The position numbers were made by a program, and so were the translations under genes. The notes under the pieces were generated by a model. That model made no database searches. It worked only from the letters and a program-made list of their open reading frames with translations, and was not told where the DNA came from. From Chryseobacterium gleum (GTDB lineage: Bacteria; Bacteroidota; Bacteroidia; Flavobacteriales_D; Crocinitomicaceae): a DNA stretch of 64,000 bases. The stretch lies in the NCBI GenBank assembly GCA_945897805.1, contig CAMDFX010000006.1:1-64000 (forward strand). The letters are read 5' to 3'. This document shows positions 35,745 to 42,733 of the stretch, one piece after another (position 1 is the first letter of the stretch; each line of letters begins with the position of its first letter).

Positions 35745-36697
35745 TAACTAAAGATTTTCGCATTGTTTTTATGGGAACTCCTGATTTCGCTGTAGGGATT
35801 TTAGACGGTTTGATTAGTCACAATTTTAAAGTAGTTGCCAGTATCACAGCGCCAGATAAACCAGCAGGAAGAGGTCAAAAAATAGCTGAAAGTGCTGTGA
35901 AAATATTTTGTGTGGAAAATAACATTCCTGTTTTGCAGCCAACCAATCTCAAAGATGAAACTTTTGTGCAATCATTGCGAGAACTCCATGCCGATTTATT
36001 TGTAGTTGTTGCTTTCAGAATGTTGCCCGAAGTGATTTGGAATATGCCTCCAAAAGGTACAATAAATTTGCATGCTTCTCTCCTACCTCAATACCGTGGG
36101 GCTGCGCCTATCAATTGGGCAATTGTAAATGGTGAAAAAGAAACTGGAGTAACCACTTTTTTCATTGAAAAAGAAATTGATACAGGAATGGTCATCGAAA
36201 GTGCACAAATTGCCATTGGCGAAAATGAAACGGCTGGCGAATTGCACGACAAACTGATGTTCCTTGGAAGTGGATTAGTAGTGAAGAGCGTGGCGCAAAT
36301 CGAAAATGGCTCAGTGGTTCGCACTTCTCAAAATAGTTTGATTGAATCAAACTTAAATGCAGCGCCAAAAATCTTTAAACCTATGTGCGAAATAGATTGG
36401 AGTCAAAGTGTGCAAGCGGTCCACAATTTTTGTCGAGGTTTCTCACCATATCCAACTGCATGGACAACCATCATCAATGGCGGCAGAAACGAATCAAGAA
36501 CAGTGAAAGTTTTCAGGACTGAAAAAACGACTATTCCAGTTGAAAATTCAATAGCACTAAAAAAAGATGCAGAAGGATTGCTTTTTCCTTGCAGTGATTT
36601 CTATTTAAGAATCACAGAAATTCAGCCAGAAGGAAAAAGAAGAATGAACCACAAAGAATTCGCTGCGGGTTACAATTTCAATGATTGGAGAATCTAG
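35741..36697 (+). CDS. fmt: Methionyl-tRNA formyltransferase
   Basis: This cytoplasmic enzyme formylates initiator Met-tRNA from 10-formyl-THF. It has 318 residues from the ATG at 35741. A longer frame from TTG 35723 exists, but the ATG overlaps the MATE stop by four bases and gives the usual N-terminus leading to RIVFMGTPDFAVGIL. The catalytic NLHASLLPQYRGAAPI with Asn/His, the GVTTFFIEKEIDTG loop and the C-terminal tRNA-binding domain (NFCRGFSPYPTAW onward) are complete. It is the third gene of the rlmI operon. Confidence 0.97.
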   Translation: MITKDFRIVFMGTPDFAVGILDGLISHNFKVVASITAPDKPAGRGQKIAESAVKIFCVENNIPVLQPTNLKDETFVQSLRELHADLFVVVAFRMLPEVIWNMPPKGTINLHASLLPQYRGAAPINWAIVNGEKETGVTTFFIEKEIDTGMVIESAQIAIGENETAGELHDKLMFLGSGLVVKSVAQIENGSVVRTSQNSLIESNLNAAPKIFKPMCEIDWSQSVQAVHNFCRGFSPYPTAWTTIINGGRNESRTVKVFRTEKTTIPVENSIALKKDAEGLLFPCSDFYLRITEIQPEGKRRMNHKEFAAGYNFNDWRI

Positions 36698-36939
36698 TTT
36701 CCCCAAACTACTAGTGTTTAAGGCACTTTTTTTACTGTTTATAAAGATTTTTTTGCAATATTAAAAAATAATTAAAATTTTTAAATAAATGTGAATCGGC
36801 TAAAATTAAGGAGTCAAATCACTATAATACAAACGCTTATTCAATGTTTAGGACTTATTATCTTATTAACAAGTATTGACATTTTTCAACAAATCGCTTT
36901 TTTTTTACTAAAAAGTCGCGCTACGCATAGATATTCGTT
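36698..36939 (+). other. Gap after fmt with weak hairpins
   Basis: Two small hairpins follow the fmt stop: CTAGTTT-cccc-AAACT(a)CTAG (36694-36713) and AGTG/CACT followed by seven T (36713-36731). Together they probably terminate the operon. The remainder is AT-rich leader DNA for the HU gene, with no gene. Confidence 0.4.
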
Positions 36940-36947
36940 TATATTTG
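36940..36947 (+). promoter_or_regulatory. -7 promoter element of the HU gene
   Basis: TATATTTG matches TAnnTTTG, 42 bases before the ATG. The expected -33 TTG is not present at 19-21 bases, but strong histone-like promoters in this phylum can be degenerate there. Confidence 0.5.
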
Positions 36948-36989
36948 TTTCGATAAATTAATAGAAAAAATTTCTAAAAACCAAAAACT

Positions 36990-37262
36990 ATGAACAAAGC
37001 AGAATTAATCGATGCAATGGCAAACGAGTCTGGATTGTCTAAAGCAGATTCAAAAAAAGCATTGGACGCATTTGTAAGCGCTACTTCAGCAGCAATGAAA
37101 AACAGCGACAGAATTTCTCTAGTAGGATTCGGTTCTTTTTCAGTAACTGAAAGAGCTGCAAGAACAGGTCGTAACCCACAAACTGGTAAAGAAATTCAAA
37201 TCGCTGCTAAAAAAGTGATTAAATTCAAAGCTGGATCTGATTTAACTGACGGTATCAACTAG
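36990..37262 (+). CDS. hup: HU-type DNA-binding protein
   Basis: This is a nucleoid-associated histone-like protein of 90 residues, the exact HU length. MNKAELIDAMANESGLSK begins the dimer helices. VGFGSFSVTERAARTGRNPQTG is the beta-arm that inserts in the minor groove, with the proline of RNPQTG intact. KFKAGSDL closes the fold. It bends and compacts DNA. It is monocistronic, with a promoter box and a strong terminator. Confidence 0.97.
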   Translation: MNKAELIDAMANESGLSKADSKKALDAFVSATSAAMKNSDRISLVGFGSFSVTERAARTGRNPQTGKEIQIAAKKVIKFKAGSDLTDGIN

Positions 37263-37280
37263 TCAGTTTTTAAAAGAATT

Positions 37281-37313
37281 AGAGAGGTGTGCTATTGTAC
37301 ACCTCTTTTTTTG
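37281..37313 (+). terminator. Terminator after HU
   Basis: AGAGGTGT (37283-37290) and ACACCTCT (37299-37306) form a perfect stem followed by a run of T. Confidence 0.9.
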
Positions 37314-37377
37314 CGCTAAAACTTGTGTAAATCGAATATTTTTTTCTTTAGAGCAAAAATTTAGATAATAAAAAACA

Positions 37378-37406
37378 TAAAAAAAGCCTCAACCAATCAT
37401 TAAGGC
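37378..37406 (-). terminator. Terminator of the beta-barrel gene
   Basis: GCCTTAA and TTGAGGC form the stem when read on the minus strand, followed by TTTTTTT. It lies 75 bases after the stop of the gene at 37482-38135. Confidence 0.7.
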
Positions 37407-37427
37407 AATAATTTATGAATTACATTT

Positions 37428-37454
37428 TTCTTGATAATTTGAAATTATCAAGAA
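37428..37454. repeat. Perfect AT-rich inverted repeat
   Basis: TTCTTGATAATT and AATTATCAAGAA form a 12-bp perfect palindrome with a three-base loop. It lacks a proper T-run on the minus strand. It sits between the beta-barrel stop and its terminator, so it probably forms an extra 3' hairpin in that mRNA. Confidence 0.6.
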
Positions 37455-37481
37455 GTGGAAATTTAAAATCTTTAATTCAGC

Positions 37482-38135
37482 TTAAAAAATAGTTTTCTTA
37501 TATCCCAAGCCAAATGTAAAAAGCAATTGACTTCCATGCTCATTGAAAGCATTGGTTGCTAGGTTATTGGTAGGTTGTAGCAAGATGAAATAATCAAAAG
37601 AAGCGTCAAAATATAAAGTGCCCCAAGCAAAGTCATTCTTTACTCCGCCTGATAATCCAAAAGCCAAACTGAAAATATTACCTTTTGCTTCAGTGGTATT
37701 TAATTGGTATTTTGATTGGTCGTAATCATCTGTAATTAATTTGGCCGTATTGAAAACTGCCATCAAATGTGTTCCACCATAAGGCGCGAATCCATAATCA
37801 TAACCGTTTCCAAAATAATACCTGCGTCCACCTTCAATACTCGTGTAATTGAAAGAATTGCGAGAATTAATTTCTAGAAAAGAGGGTTGCGTATTAAAAT
37901 CAATCGCATTTACAGCTACCAAAGTAGAAACGCCTTTGTGCTTTCCATAAAAAGAAATTTTACCATAGTAAGAACTTTGCTCATCAATCGGATACTCACC
38001 CATCACTTGAATACCTACATAAGGTTGTTCTACACCAAAAGCTTTCAATAGCGCTGGACCTCCGCCGATTGCAAATTGACTAAAACTTACGTTTGATAAC
38101 AAACAAGCAGATAGAATTAAAGCTGATATTTTCAT
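37482..38135 (-). CDS. Probable outer-membrane beta-barrel protein
   Basis: This 217-residue exported protein has a signal peptide (MKISALILSACLLSNVSFSQ) and alternating hydrophobic strands with aromatic girdles. It ends in GYKKTIF, a C-terminal phenylalanine of the kind that the BAM complex recognises. Strand-rich pieces include SSYYGKISFYGKH, YGFAPYGGTHLMAVF and FGLGYKKTIF. No specific family is recognised; it looks like the generic porin-type or OmpW-type small barrels common in Flavobacteriia. It is convergent with HU and divergent from nothing; tag lies upstream on the same strand, 42 bases away. Confidence 0.7.
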   Translation of the reverse strand: MKISALILSACLLSNVSFSQFAIGGGPALLKAFGVEQPYVGIQVMGEYPIDEQSSYYGKISFYGKHKGVSTLVAVNAIDFNTQPSFLEINSRNSFNYTSIEGGRRYYFGNGYDYGFAPYGGTHLMAVFNTAKLITDDYDQSKYQLNTTEAKGNIFSLAFGLSGGVKNDFAWGTLYFDASFDYFILLQPTNNLATNAFNEHGSQLLFTFGLGYKKTIF

Positions 38136-38177
38136 TTTTAGAATTTTAATTTTTATTTAATATAACACCAAATCGAA

Positions 38178-38729
38178 CTATATGTTTTCGTATTTCTTCC
38201 AATCTGGATTTGACAACAAAACTACACTAAAAATCTTGCATCCTCCGTCATGCGCACCCTTTAAATAGCCTACACTCATTAAAAATTCATTGATAATTTC
38301 TCCTCCAACAAATTTAAAGTCCTTTTTAAAAAGTTTGACCCATTCTTCTTTTGTTTTTGGAGAATTAATTTCTAGCCATTTTTTGAATGATCCATGCTCT
38401 TTTTGTAACGATATAACTGCTCTAGCATTGTGTATTGCTGCATTTATCTTTAATCTATTTCTAATTATACCTGAATTCTGAAGTAATTCATCCATTTTTT
38501 GTTGGTTGTAATTTGCAATTTTTTCTATCGAGAAATCGTCAAATGCATTTCTGAAATTGTCTTGTTTTATTAAAATTGTTTGCCAAGAAAGCCCCGCTTG
38601 ATTGATTTCTAGGATCAAGCGCCCAAAAAGTTCATCGTCAGAATCAATAGGAAAACCATATTGAGTATCGTGATACAAACGATTTATCTCTTGTGGTTCC
38701 TTGGTTTCACAGAATTTACAATAACTCAT
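38178..38729 (-). CDS. tag: DNA-3-methyladenine glycosylase I
   Basis: This base-excision enzyme removes 3-methyladenine from alkylated DNA. At 183 residues it has the family length. The N-terminus has C-K-F-C followed by YHDTQYGFP. In E. coli Tag the matching YHDxEWG forms part of the active site, here with Y replacing W. LSWQTIL follows. GGEIINEFLMSVGYLKGAHDGGC near the C-terminus matches the F-x-x-S-x-G-x-x-x-x-A-H-x-x-x-C zinc site of Tag. It is divergent from the paaY-like gene across a 60-base region with a perfect palindrome. Confidence 0.9.
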   Translation of the reverse strand: MSYCKFCETKEPQEINRLYHDTQYGFPIDSDDELFGRLILEINQAGLSWQTILIKQDNFRNAFDDFSIEKIANYNQQKMDELLQNSGIIRNRLKINAAIHNARAVISLQKEHGSFKKWLEINSPKTKEEWVKLFKKDFKFVGGEIINEFLMSVGYLKGAHDGGCKIFSVVLLSNPDWKKYENI

Positions 38730-38748
38730 TTTTTGATTTTGAATAGCT

Positions 38749-38760
38749 TGTAAATTTACA
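38749..38760. promoter_or_regulatory. 12-bp palindrome between tag and the paaY-like gene
   Basis: TGTAAATTTACA is perfectly symmetric and lies in the 60-base divergent spacer. It could be an operator for either gene or just AT-rich chance. Confidence 0.3.
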
Positions 38761-38789
38761 CTATTTTTACATTCATAAATTAGTAAAAA

Positions 38790-39389
38790 ATGTCAATTTA
38801 CGCTTTTAACGGTTTTATTCCCGTTGTAAAACCAAGCAGTTTTGTGCACCCAAAAGCATCTGTAACAGGAAATGTCATCATCGGTGAAAATGTGTACATT
38901 GGTCCTGGTGCTGCAATTCGAGGAGATTGGGGACAAATAATTATTGAAGATGGTTGTAATGTGCAAGAAAATTGCACGATTCACATGTTTCCGGGCACCA
39001 CAACGATTTTGAGAAAAGGCGCTCACATTGGTCATGGTGCAATAATACATGGCGGAATCATCGGCGAAAATTGCTTGATTGGCATGAATAGCGTCATTAT
39101 GGATGATGTGACGATTGAAGCTGAATGTATAGTTGGCGCGCTTTGTTTCGTTCCGGCAAAAATGGAAATTCCGAAAAGAAGCTTGGTAGTTGGAAATCCG
39201 GCAAAAATAATCAAACAAGTTTCTGACGAAATGATCGCATGGAAAACAAAAGGAACAGCTTTGTATCAAGCACTGCCAAAGGAATGTCAGGAAACACTGA
39301 TTGAAGTTGAACCTTTGACCGAAATTGAAGCAAATAGACCTTCGCAAGAAAAGATGTTTGAGACGTGGGAGAAAGTGAAAAAGGATTAA
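38790..39389 (+). CDS. paaY: PaaY-like hexapeptide-repeat thioesterase/carbonic-anhydrase family protein
   Basis: This 199-residue left-handed beta-helix protein of the gamma-carbonic-anhydrase family is closest in motif order to PaaY of the phenylacetate pathway. The N-terminus IPVVKPSSFVHPKA is followed by hexapeptide repeats, zinc-ligand histidines in HMFPGTTTIL, HIGHGAIIHG and the conserved VEPLTEIE near the C-terminus. PaaY hydrolyses ring-hydroxylated CoA thioesters. No other paa gene is in the window, so it may have a general thioesterase role. Alternative: another gamma-CA-like protein. It starts with the first ATG after a short divergent spacer. Confidence 0.85.
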   Translation: MSIYAFNGFIPVVKPSSFVHPKASVTGNVIIGENVYIGPGAAIRGDWGQIIIEDGCNVQENCTIHMFPGTTTILRKGAHIGHGAIIHGGIIGENCLIGMNSVIMDDVTIEAECIVGALCFVPAKMEIPKRSLVVGNPAKIIKQVSDEMIAWKTKGTALYQALPKECQETLIEVEPLTEIEANRPSQEKMFETWEKVKKD

Positions 39390-39391
39390 TT

Positions 39392-39541
39392 AGATATTAG
39401 ACTATAGATTTTAGATCAAAGATTCTATACGTAAATTGTTCGTCTTTAAATTTTTGATCTCTAAATTAGTCAATTAAAAATTATGTGATAAGTCGCATAA
39501 ATCAAGTCTTAAAATCCTACTATCCTAAAATCTTAATATCT
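39392..39541. repeat. Degenerate AT-rich inverted repeats
   Basis: The first arm (39392-39416, TTAGAT/TTAGAC-like blocks) and the far arm (about 39503-39541, AAATCCTACTATCCTAAAATC and AATATCT) are imperfect inverses. Such TAGATTTTAG-type sequence often appears in Flavobacteriia spacers and has no known role. No gene is seen here. Confidence 0.4.
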
Positions 39542-39578
39542 ATTCGTAAAGCGATTCTGTTCAAATAAGAAAAATAAT

Positions 39579-40166
39579 ATGAATGCAATTTTAAAAAAGA
39601 ATGTGTTTTTTGTGAAAGAACATGTGGGGATTTTCAAAGCAGCGAACAACTTTGATATTTTAGACCCTGAAAATGAAAACCTTTTAATGACTTGCAGGGA
39701 AGAGAAATTAGGCTTTTTAACTAAGGTTTTTCGTTTTTCTGCTTATAAAAGAATGACACCTTTTCATGTGGAAGTGAAAGATGCCGAGGGAAATCCAGTT
39801 TTAACGGTTAAAAGAGGTTTTTCATTGATTCTCTCCAATGTTGATGTATTCGACGAAAAGGGAATTTTGGTTGGCAAATTCAAACAGAAATTATTTTCAA
39901 TTGGAGGAAAATTCGATGTACTTGATTCCAATGAAAACATGCTTTGTACATTGAAAGGAAAATGGACAAGTTGGGATTTCAAATTTGCTAATGACACAGA
40001 GGAATTTGCGCATGTAAGCAAGAAATGGGCGGGATTAGGAAAGGAATTATTTACAACAGCAGACAATTATATTCTTAATATTTTTGAAAATGTCTCCCCA
40101 AATGACCCCAAAAGAATCTTAATTCTAGGAGCCGTTTTATGCATTGATATGGTCTTAAAAGAGTAG
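39579..40166 (+). CDS. Phospholipid scramblase-like / LURP-one-related protein
   Basis: This 195-residue protein shows the tubby-like beta-barrel pattern of the scramblase/LOR family: alternating beta strands each ending in a short turn, with FDILDPENENLLMTCREE, GNPVLTVKR, FDVLDSNENMLCTLKG, and a buried C-terminal helix (PKRILILGAVLCIDMVL). Bacterial members are usually called phospholipid scramblase-related, but their role is unproven. It probably binds a lipid or membrane surface. No signal peptide is seen. It stands alone between the paaY-like gene and a beta-barrel. Confidence 0.75.
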   Translation: MNAILKKNVFFVKEHVGIFKAANNFDILDPENENLLMTCREEKLGFLTKVFRFSAYKRMTPFHVEVKDAEGNPVLTVKRGFSLILSNVDVFDEKGILVGKFKQKLFSIGGKFDVLDSNENMLCTLKGKWTSWDFKFANDTEEFAHVSKKWAGLGKELFTTADNYILNIFENVSPNDPKRILILGAVLCIDMVLKE

Positions 40167-40399
40167 TTACAGAGCAATATTTTTTTTTTAACCCATCAAA
40201 AAGCGTTAATATTTTTATCTGACTGTTAAAACTTAAAAATTAATGCTAAAAAAACAAAGAATTAATTCGACATAAATATTTAATATACAATGATTTAAAT
40301 TTAAATTCACTTTTCAACCAAAAATTGTTGATTCTTTTTTGAAACATTTATACCATTAGTGAAGTACATTAGCACCAAACAAAACAAATTTTTATCATT

Positions 40400-41077
40400 A
40401 TGAAAAAATTAGCCATTTTAGTAGGTGCAATTGCGTTGACAGGTTCAACGTTCGCACAAAAAGCAACAGCTGAAACACCTTTCTCTTTAGAAGGTCAAGT
40501 TGGATTCGATGCTTCAACATTGTCTTTCAGCGCTCCAGCAATTCGTTTCCGTTATTTCGTGAAAGATAACATTGCAGCAAGAGTTACTTTTGGTATGAGT
40601 AAGAGCAGTGAAACATTTAATTATTTCGAGAATGAAGATGTTAATACTGGAGCTTCTGGAACCGAAATAAACAAAGATGGTGGATGGGCAGCTTCAATCG
40701 GAGGTGAATATCACTTCGCTGGTACTGATCGTTTGTCTCCTTATGGTGGTTTAGACATCGTTTTAGGTGGTGGAAAATCAACGAATGAGTGGTCAAATTA
40801 TGATGGAGCAGGTTACAATGCTGACTACAAAAGAAGTATTGAAGCTAAATATTCAACTTTCGGAGTTAATTTAGTTGCAGGTACAGATTACTATTTCGCT
40901 GAAAATTTTTACTTAGGTCTTGAATTAGGTCTTGGTTTTCAGTCAATGACTGACAAAGCAGGAAGTGATGTAACTACAGCTGGAGGTGCAACAATCAACG
41001 CAACTTCTAACGAAGGAAAAGCTTCAATGATGGGAAATAATTTCATTAGCAATTTCCGTTTAGGTTGGAGATTCTAA
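40400..41077 (+). CDS. Outer-membrane beta-barrel protein
   Basis: This 225-residue barrel has a clear signal peptide (MKKLAILVGAIALTGSTFAQ). Aromatic-tipped strands alternate with Gly/Asn-rich turns, and it ends with FRLGWRF, the terminal phenylalanine being the BAM signature. SPYGGLDIVLGGG and FYLGLELGLGFQS are two strands. It is probably abundant and porin-like; no specific family is named. The 233-base upstream gap holds a possible TACATTAG -7 variant at 40365-40372, with a TTTTG about 23 bases before it. A terminator follows. Confidence 0.85.
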   Translation: MKKLAILVGAIALTGSTFAQKATAETPFSLEGQVGFDASTLSFSAPAIRFRYFVKDNIAARVTFGMSKSSETFNYFENEDVNTGASGTEINKDGGWAASIGGEYHFAGTDRLSPYGGLDIVLGGGKSTNEWSNYDGAGYNADYKRSIEAKYSTFGVNLVAGTDYYFAENFYLGLELGLGFQSMTDKAGSDVTTAGGATINATSNEGKASMMGNNFISNFRLGWRF

Positions 41078-41097
41078 TCAAATCATTATTTGAATTG

Positions 41098-41126
41098 AAA
41101 GGAGAGCGAAAGTTCTCCTTTTTTTG
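41098..41126 (+). terminator. Terminator after the beta-barrel gene
   Basis: AAAGGAGA pairs with TCTCCTTT across the loop GCGAAAGT, followed by T-rich sequence. Confidence 0.85.
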
Positions 41127-41159
41127 TGCCTAATAGTAGAAAAATATATCCCAAAATCT

Positions 41160-41189
41160 TTTGAATTGAAATTGATTATGGTAAATTTG
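41160..41189 (+). promoter_or_regulatory. Promoter of the small lipoprotein gene
   Basis: TTTG (41160-41163), 18 bases, TAAATTTG (41182-41189): a nearly complete Bacteroidota promoter, ending 14 bases before the ATG at 41204. Confidence 0.65.
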
Positions 41190-41203
41190 ATAAAAATTGG
41201 ATT

Positions 41204-41536
41204 ATGAAATTTTTAGTTTTATTTGCTGCTTTGTTTGTGTTTTTTGCGTGCACAAGTTCCAAAAATATTACTCAAGTAAATCAGTCAAGCAAAAAACAAA
41301 TATTTACTGCAGAAAGAGTCACTGGAATTGTTCATTTAGATGAAAACTGTGGCGCTACAATTACAACCAAAGTCGGATCTAAAGAAATGAATTTAATTCC
41401 AAATAATTTGGACGAAAAATTCAAAAAAGAAGGAATGAAATTGAAATTTTTCTTTGTAAATTATTCAATGTCAATACCAAAAGGTTGTAAAGCGGAATTA
41501 AGAGGAGATTTAAAAGATGTGAATGCCATTAGATAA
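41204..41536 (+). CDS. Small lipoprotein of unknown function
   Basis: This 110-residue protein has a hydrophobic signal ending in the lipobox FFAC (Cys at about 16). The mature part has two cysteines (in NCGATITTK and KGCKAEL) and alternating polar/hydrophobic strands, so a small beta-fold with one possible disulfide is likely. The pattern of basic plus hydrophobic strands is reminiscent of other Bacteroidota lipoproteins, but no family is recognised. It converges with the GNAT gene, whose stop lies one base away. Confidence 0.75.
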   Translation: MKFLVLFAALFVFFACTSSKNITQVNQSSKKQIFTAERVTGIVHLDENCGATITTKVGSKEMNLIPNNLDEKFKKEGMKLKFFFVNYSMSIPKGCKAELRGDLKDVNAIR

Positions 41537-41980
41537 TCAAGTCAAACCATTTTCATCTAGTACCTTAACAAAGTGAAATCCTTTTGGTCCGTATCCTTGG
41601 TTGTAATAAAATCGATGTGCACCAAAATTGTTTGTATAAGCATCTAAAACTAAAATTGTACACTTCATTTCTAGTGCTTTCTTTTCCAAAAAATCAGACA
41701 TCAATTTCCCAATTCCTTTTGAACGATAACTCGGATCCACAACCACATTGTCTAATTCAATGTATTTTCCACACCACAATTTTGTTCCACACCAAAAACC
41801 ACTGATTGCAATGCATTTGTCACCTTCAAAAACGGCCAATTGACCATAGTTTGCGTTGAGCATATCATCCAACATCTCGCTATATTTCTCATAAGTCAAC
41901 TCAGGATACAAAAACTTCAATACGCTCAAATACTTTAAAATTTCTTCTTTTGATTTTAATTCTTTGACTTCGAATGACAT
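41537..41980 (-). CDS. GNAT-family N-acetyltransferase
   Basis: This is a 147-residue acetyl-CoA-dependent acyltransferase. The acetyl-CoA pyrophosphate motif is in VDPSYRSKGIGKLM (the R/Q-x-x-G-x-G/A pattern), preceded by LDNVV and followed by CTILVLDAYTNNFGAHRFYYNQGY, which carries the typical C-terminal Y-x-x-x-G motif. The substrate is unknown. A minus-strand -7 box TAATTTTG lies at 42003-42010, about 23 bases before the ATG. Confidence 0.92.
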   Translation of the reverse strand: MSFEVKELKSKEEILKYLSVLKFLYPELTYEKYSEMLDDMLNANYGQLAVFEGDKCIAISGFWCGTKLWCGKYIELDNVVVDPSYRSKGIGKLMSDFLEKKALEMKCTILVLDAYTNNFGAHRFYYNQGYGPKGFHFVKVLDENGLT

Positions 41981-42002
41981 GTTATAATATTAAAATGTTT
42001 TA

Positions 42003-42010
42003 CAAAATTA
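42003..42010 (-). promoter_or_regulatory. -7 promoter element of the GNAT gene
   Basis: Minus-strand TAATTTTG matches TAnnTTTG and gives a leader of about 16 bases. Confidence 0.45.
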
Positions 42011-42186
42011 ATGAAAAGTTAGTTTACATTAAGATATTTTGAAGTTATCAAAGCGTAAATTGAAGTGCTAAACTTTATAAATACGAAGAATTTGATTTTT
42101 TTTGGAAAAAATTTATTTCCACCAATAAATGCGAAATTAAATAACCTGTTGAATCATAATTTTAATTTCTTTTGTAAAAAAAACAA

Positions 42187-42729
42187 ATGTTTAAAATTCA
42201 TCGATTTCAAAATGCTTCGACAACTAATTGGTCTGGCGGAACAACTTCTCAACTTTTCATATTTCCTGAAGATTCTGTTTTTGCACAAAAAAACTTTGAT
42301 TTTAGAATCAGTACAGCCACCATTGACGCTGAAGAATCCACTTTTACTCCGTTACCAAATTACAATCGCCTTTTAGCTAATCTGGAAGGAAATCTTGAAA
42401 TTATTCACCAGGGAAAATATTCTAAAAAGCTGCAAAAATTTGAAAATGATTGTTTCCATGGATCTTGGCAAACCAGTAGCAAGGGAAAAGCGAGGGATTT
42501 TAATGTGATTTTCAATGATAATTTTGAGCTAAAATTCAGTTACCGAGAAATATCTGAACCAACATTTTCACCAAAGAAAAGTGATTTTTTATTGCTTTTT
42601 ATTTTAAATGAATCAATTGAAATTGATGGGATTGAGTTTAATTTATATGACTTGATTGAAGTTGAAAAAGAGCATTTTCTATTGCCAAAAGGATTAAACT
42701 TTTTTGAAATCAAATTATCAAGAATCTAA
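42187..42729 (+). CDS. HutD/Ves-family protein
   Basis: This 180-residue cupin-like protein has the family N-terminal motif NWSGGTTSQLFIFPED (about 14-29) followed by FRISTATIDAEESTFTPLPNYNRLL, which matches the HutD pattern F-S-x-A-x-V. HutD is a small protein linked to histidine utilisation whose role is unclear (possibly limiting flux). No hutH, hutU or hutI is seen here, but an arginase/formimidoylglutamase-family gene lies 2.2 kb away on the other strand. It converges with the radical SAM gene, stops five bases apart. A longer plus-strand frame in another phase (42065-42376) is a shadow. Confidence 0.82.
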   Translation: MFKIHRFQNASTTNWSGGTTSQLFIFPEDSVFAQKNFDFRISTATIDAEESTFTPLPNYNRLLANLEGNLEIIHQGKYSKKLQKFENDCFHGSWQTSSKGKARDFNVIFNDNFELKFSYREISEPTFSPKKSDFLLLFILNESIEIDGIEFNLYDLIEVEKEHFLLPKGLNFFEIKLSRI

Positions 42730-42733
42730 ATTC

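Noticed and set aside
39392-39541. Possible CRISPR or structured RNA in the repeat-like spacer
   Set aside because: The repeats are short, imperfect and AT-rich with no regular spacers, so neither a CRISPR array nor a known RNA family fits.
42065-42376. 103-codon plus-strand frame overlapping the HutD-like gene
   Set aside because: It is in another phase of a gene with clear family motifs (42187-42729), and its product is rich in Asn/Lys/Phe like translated AT-rich DNA.
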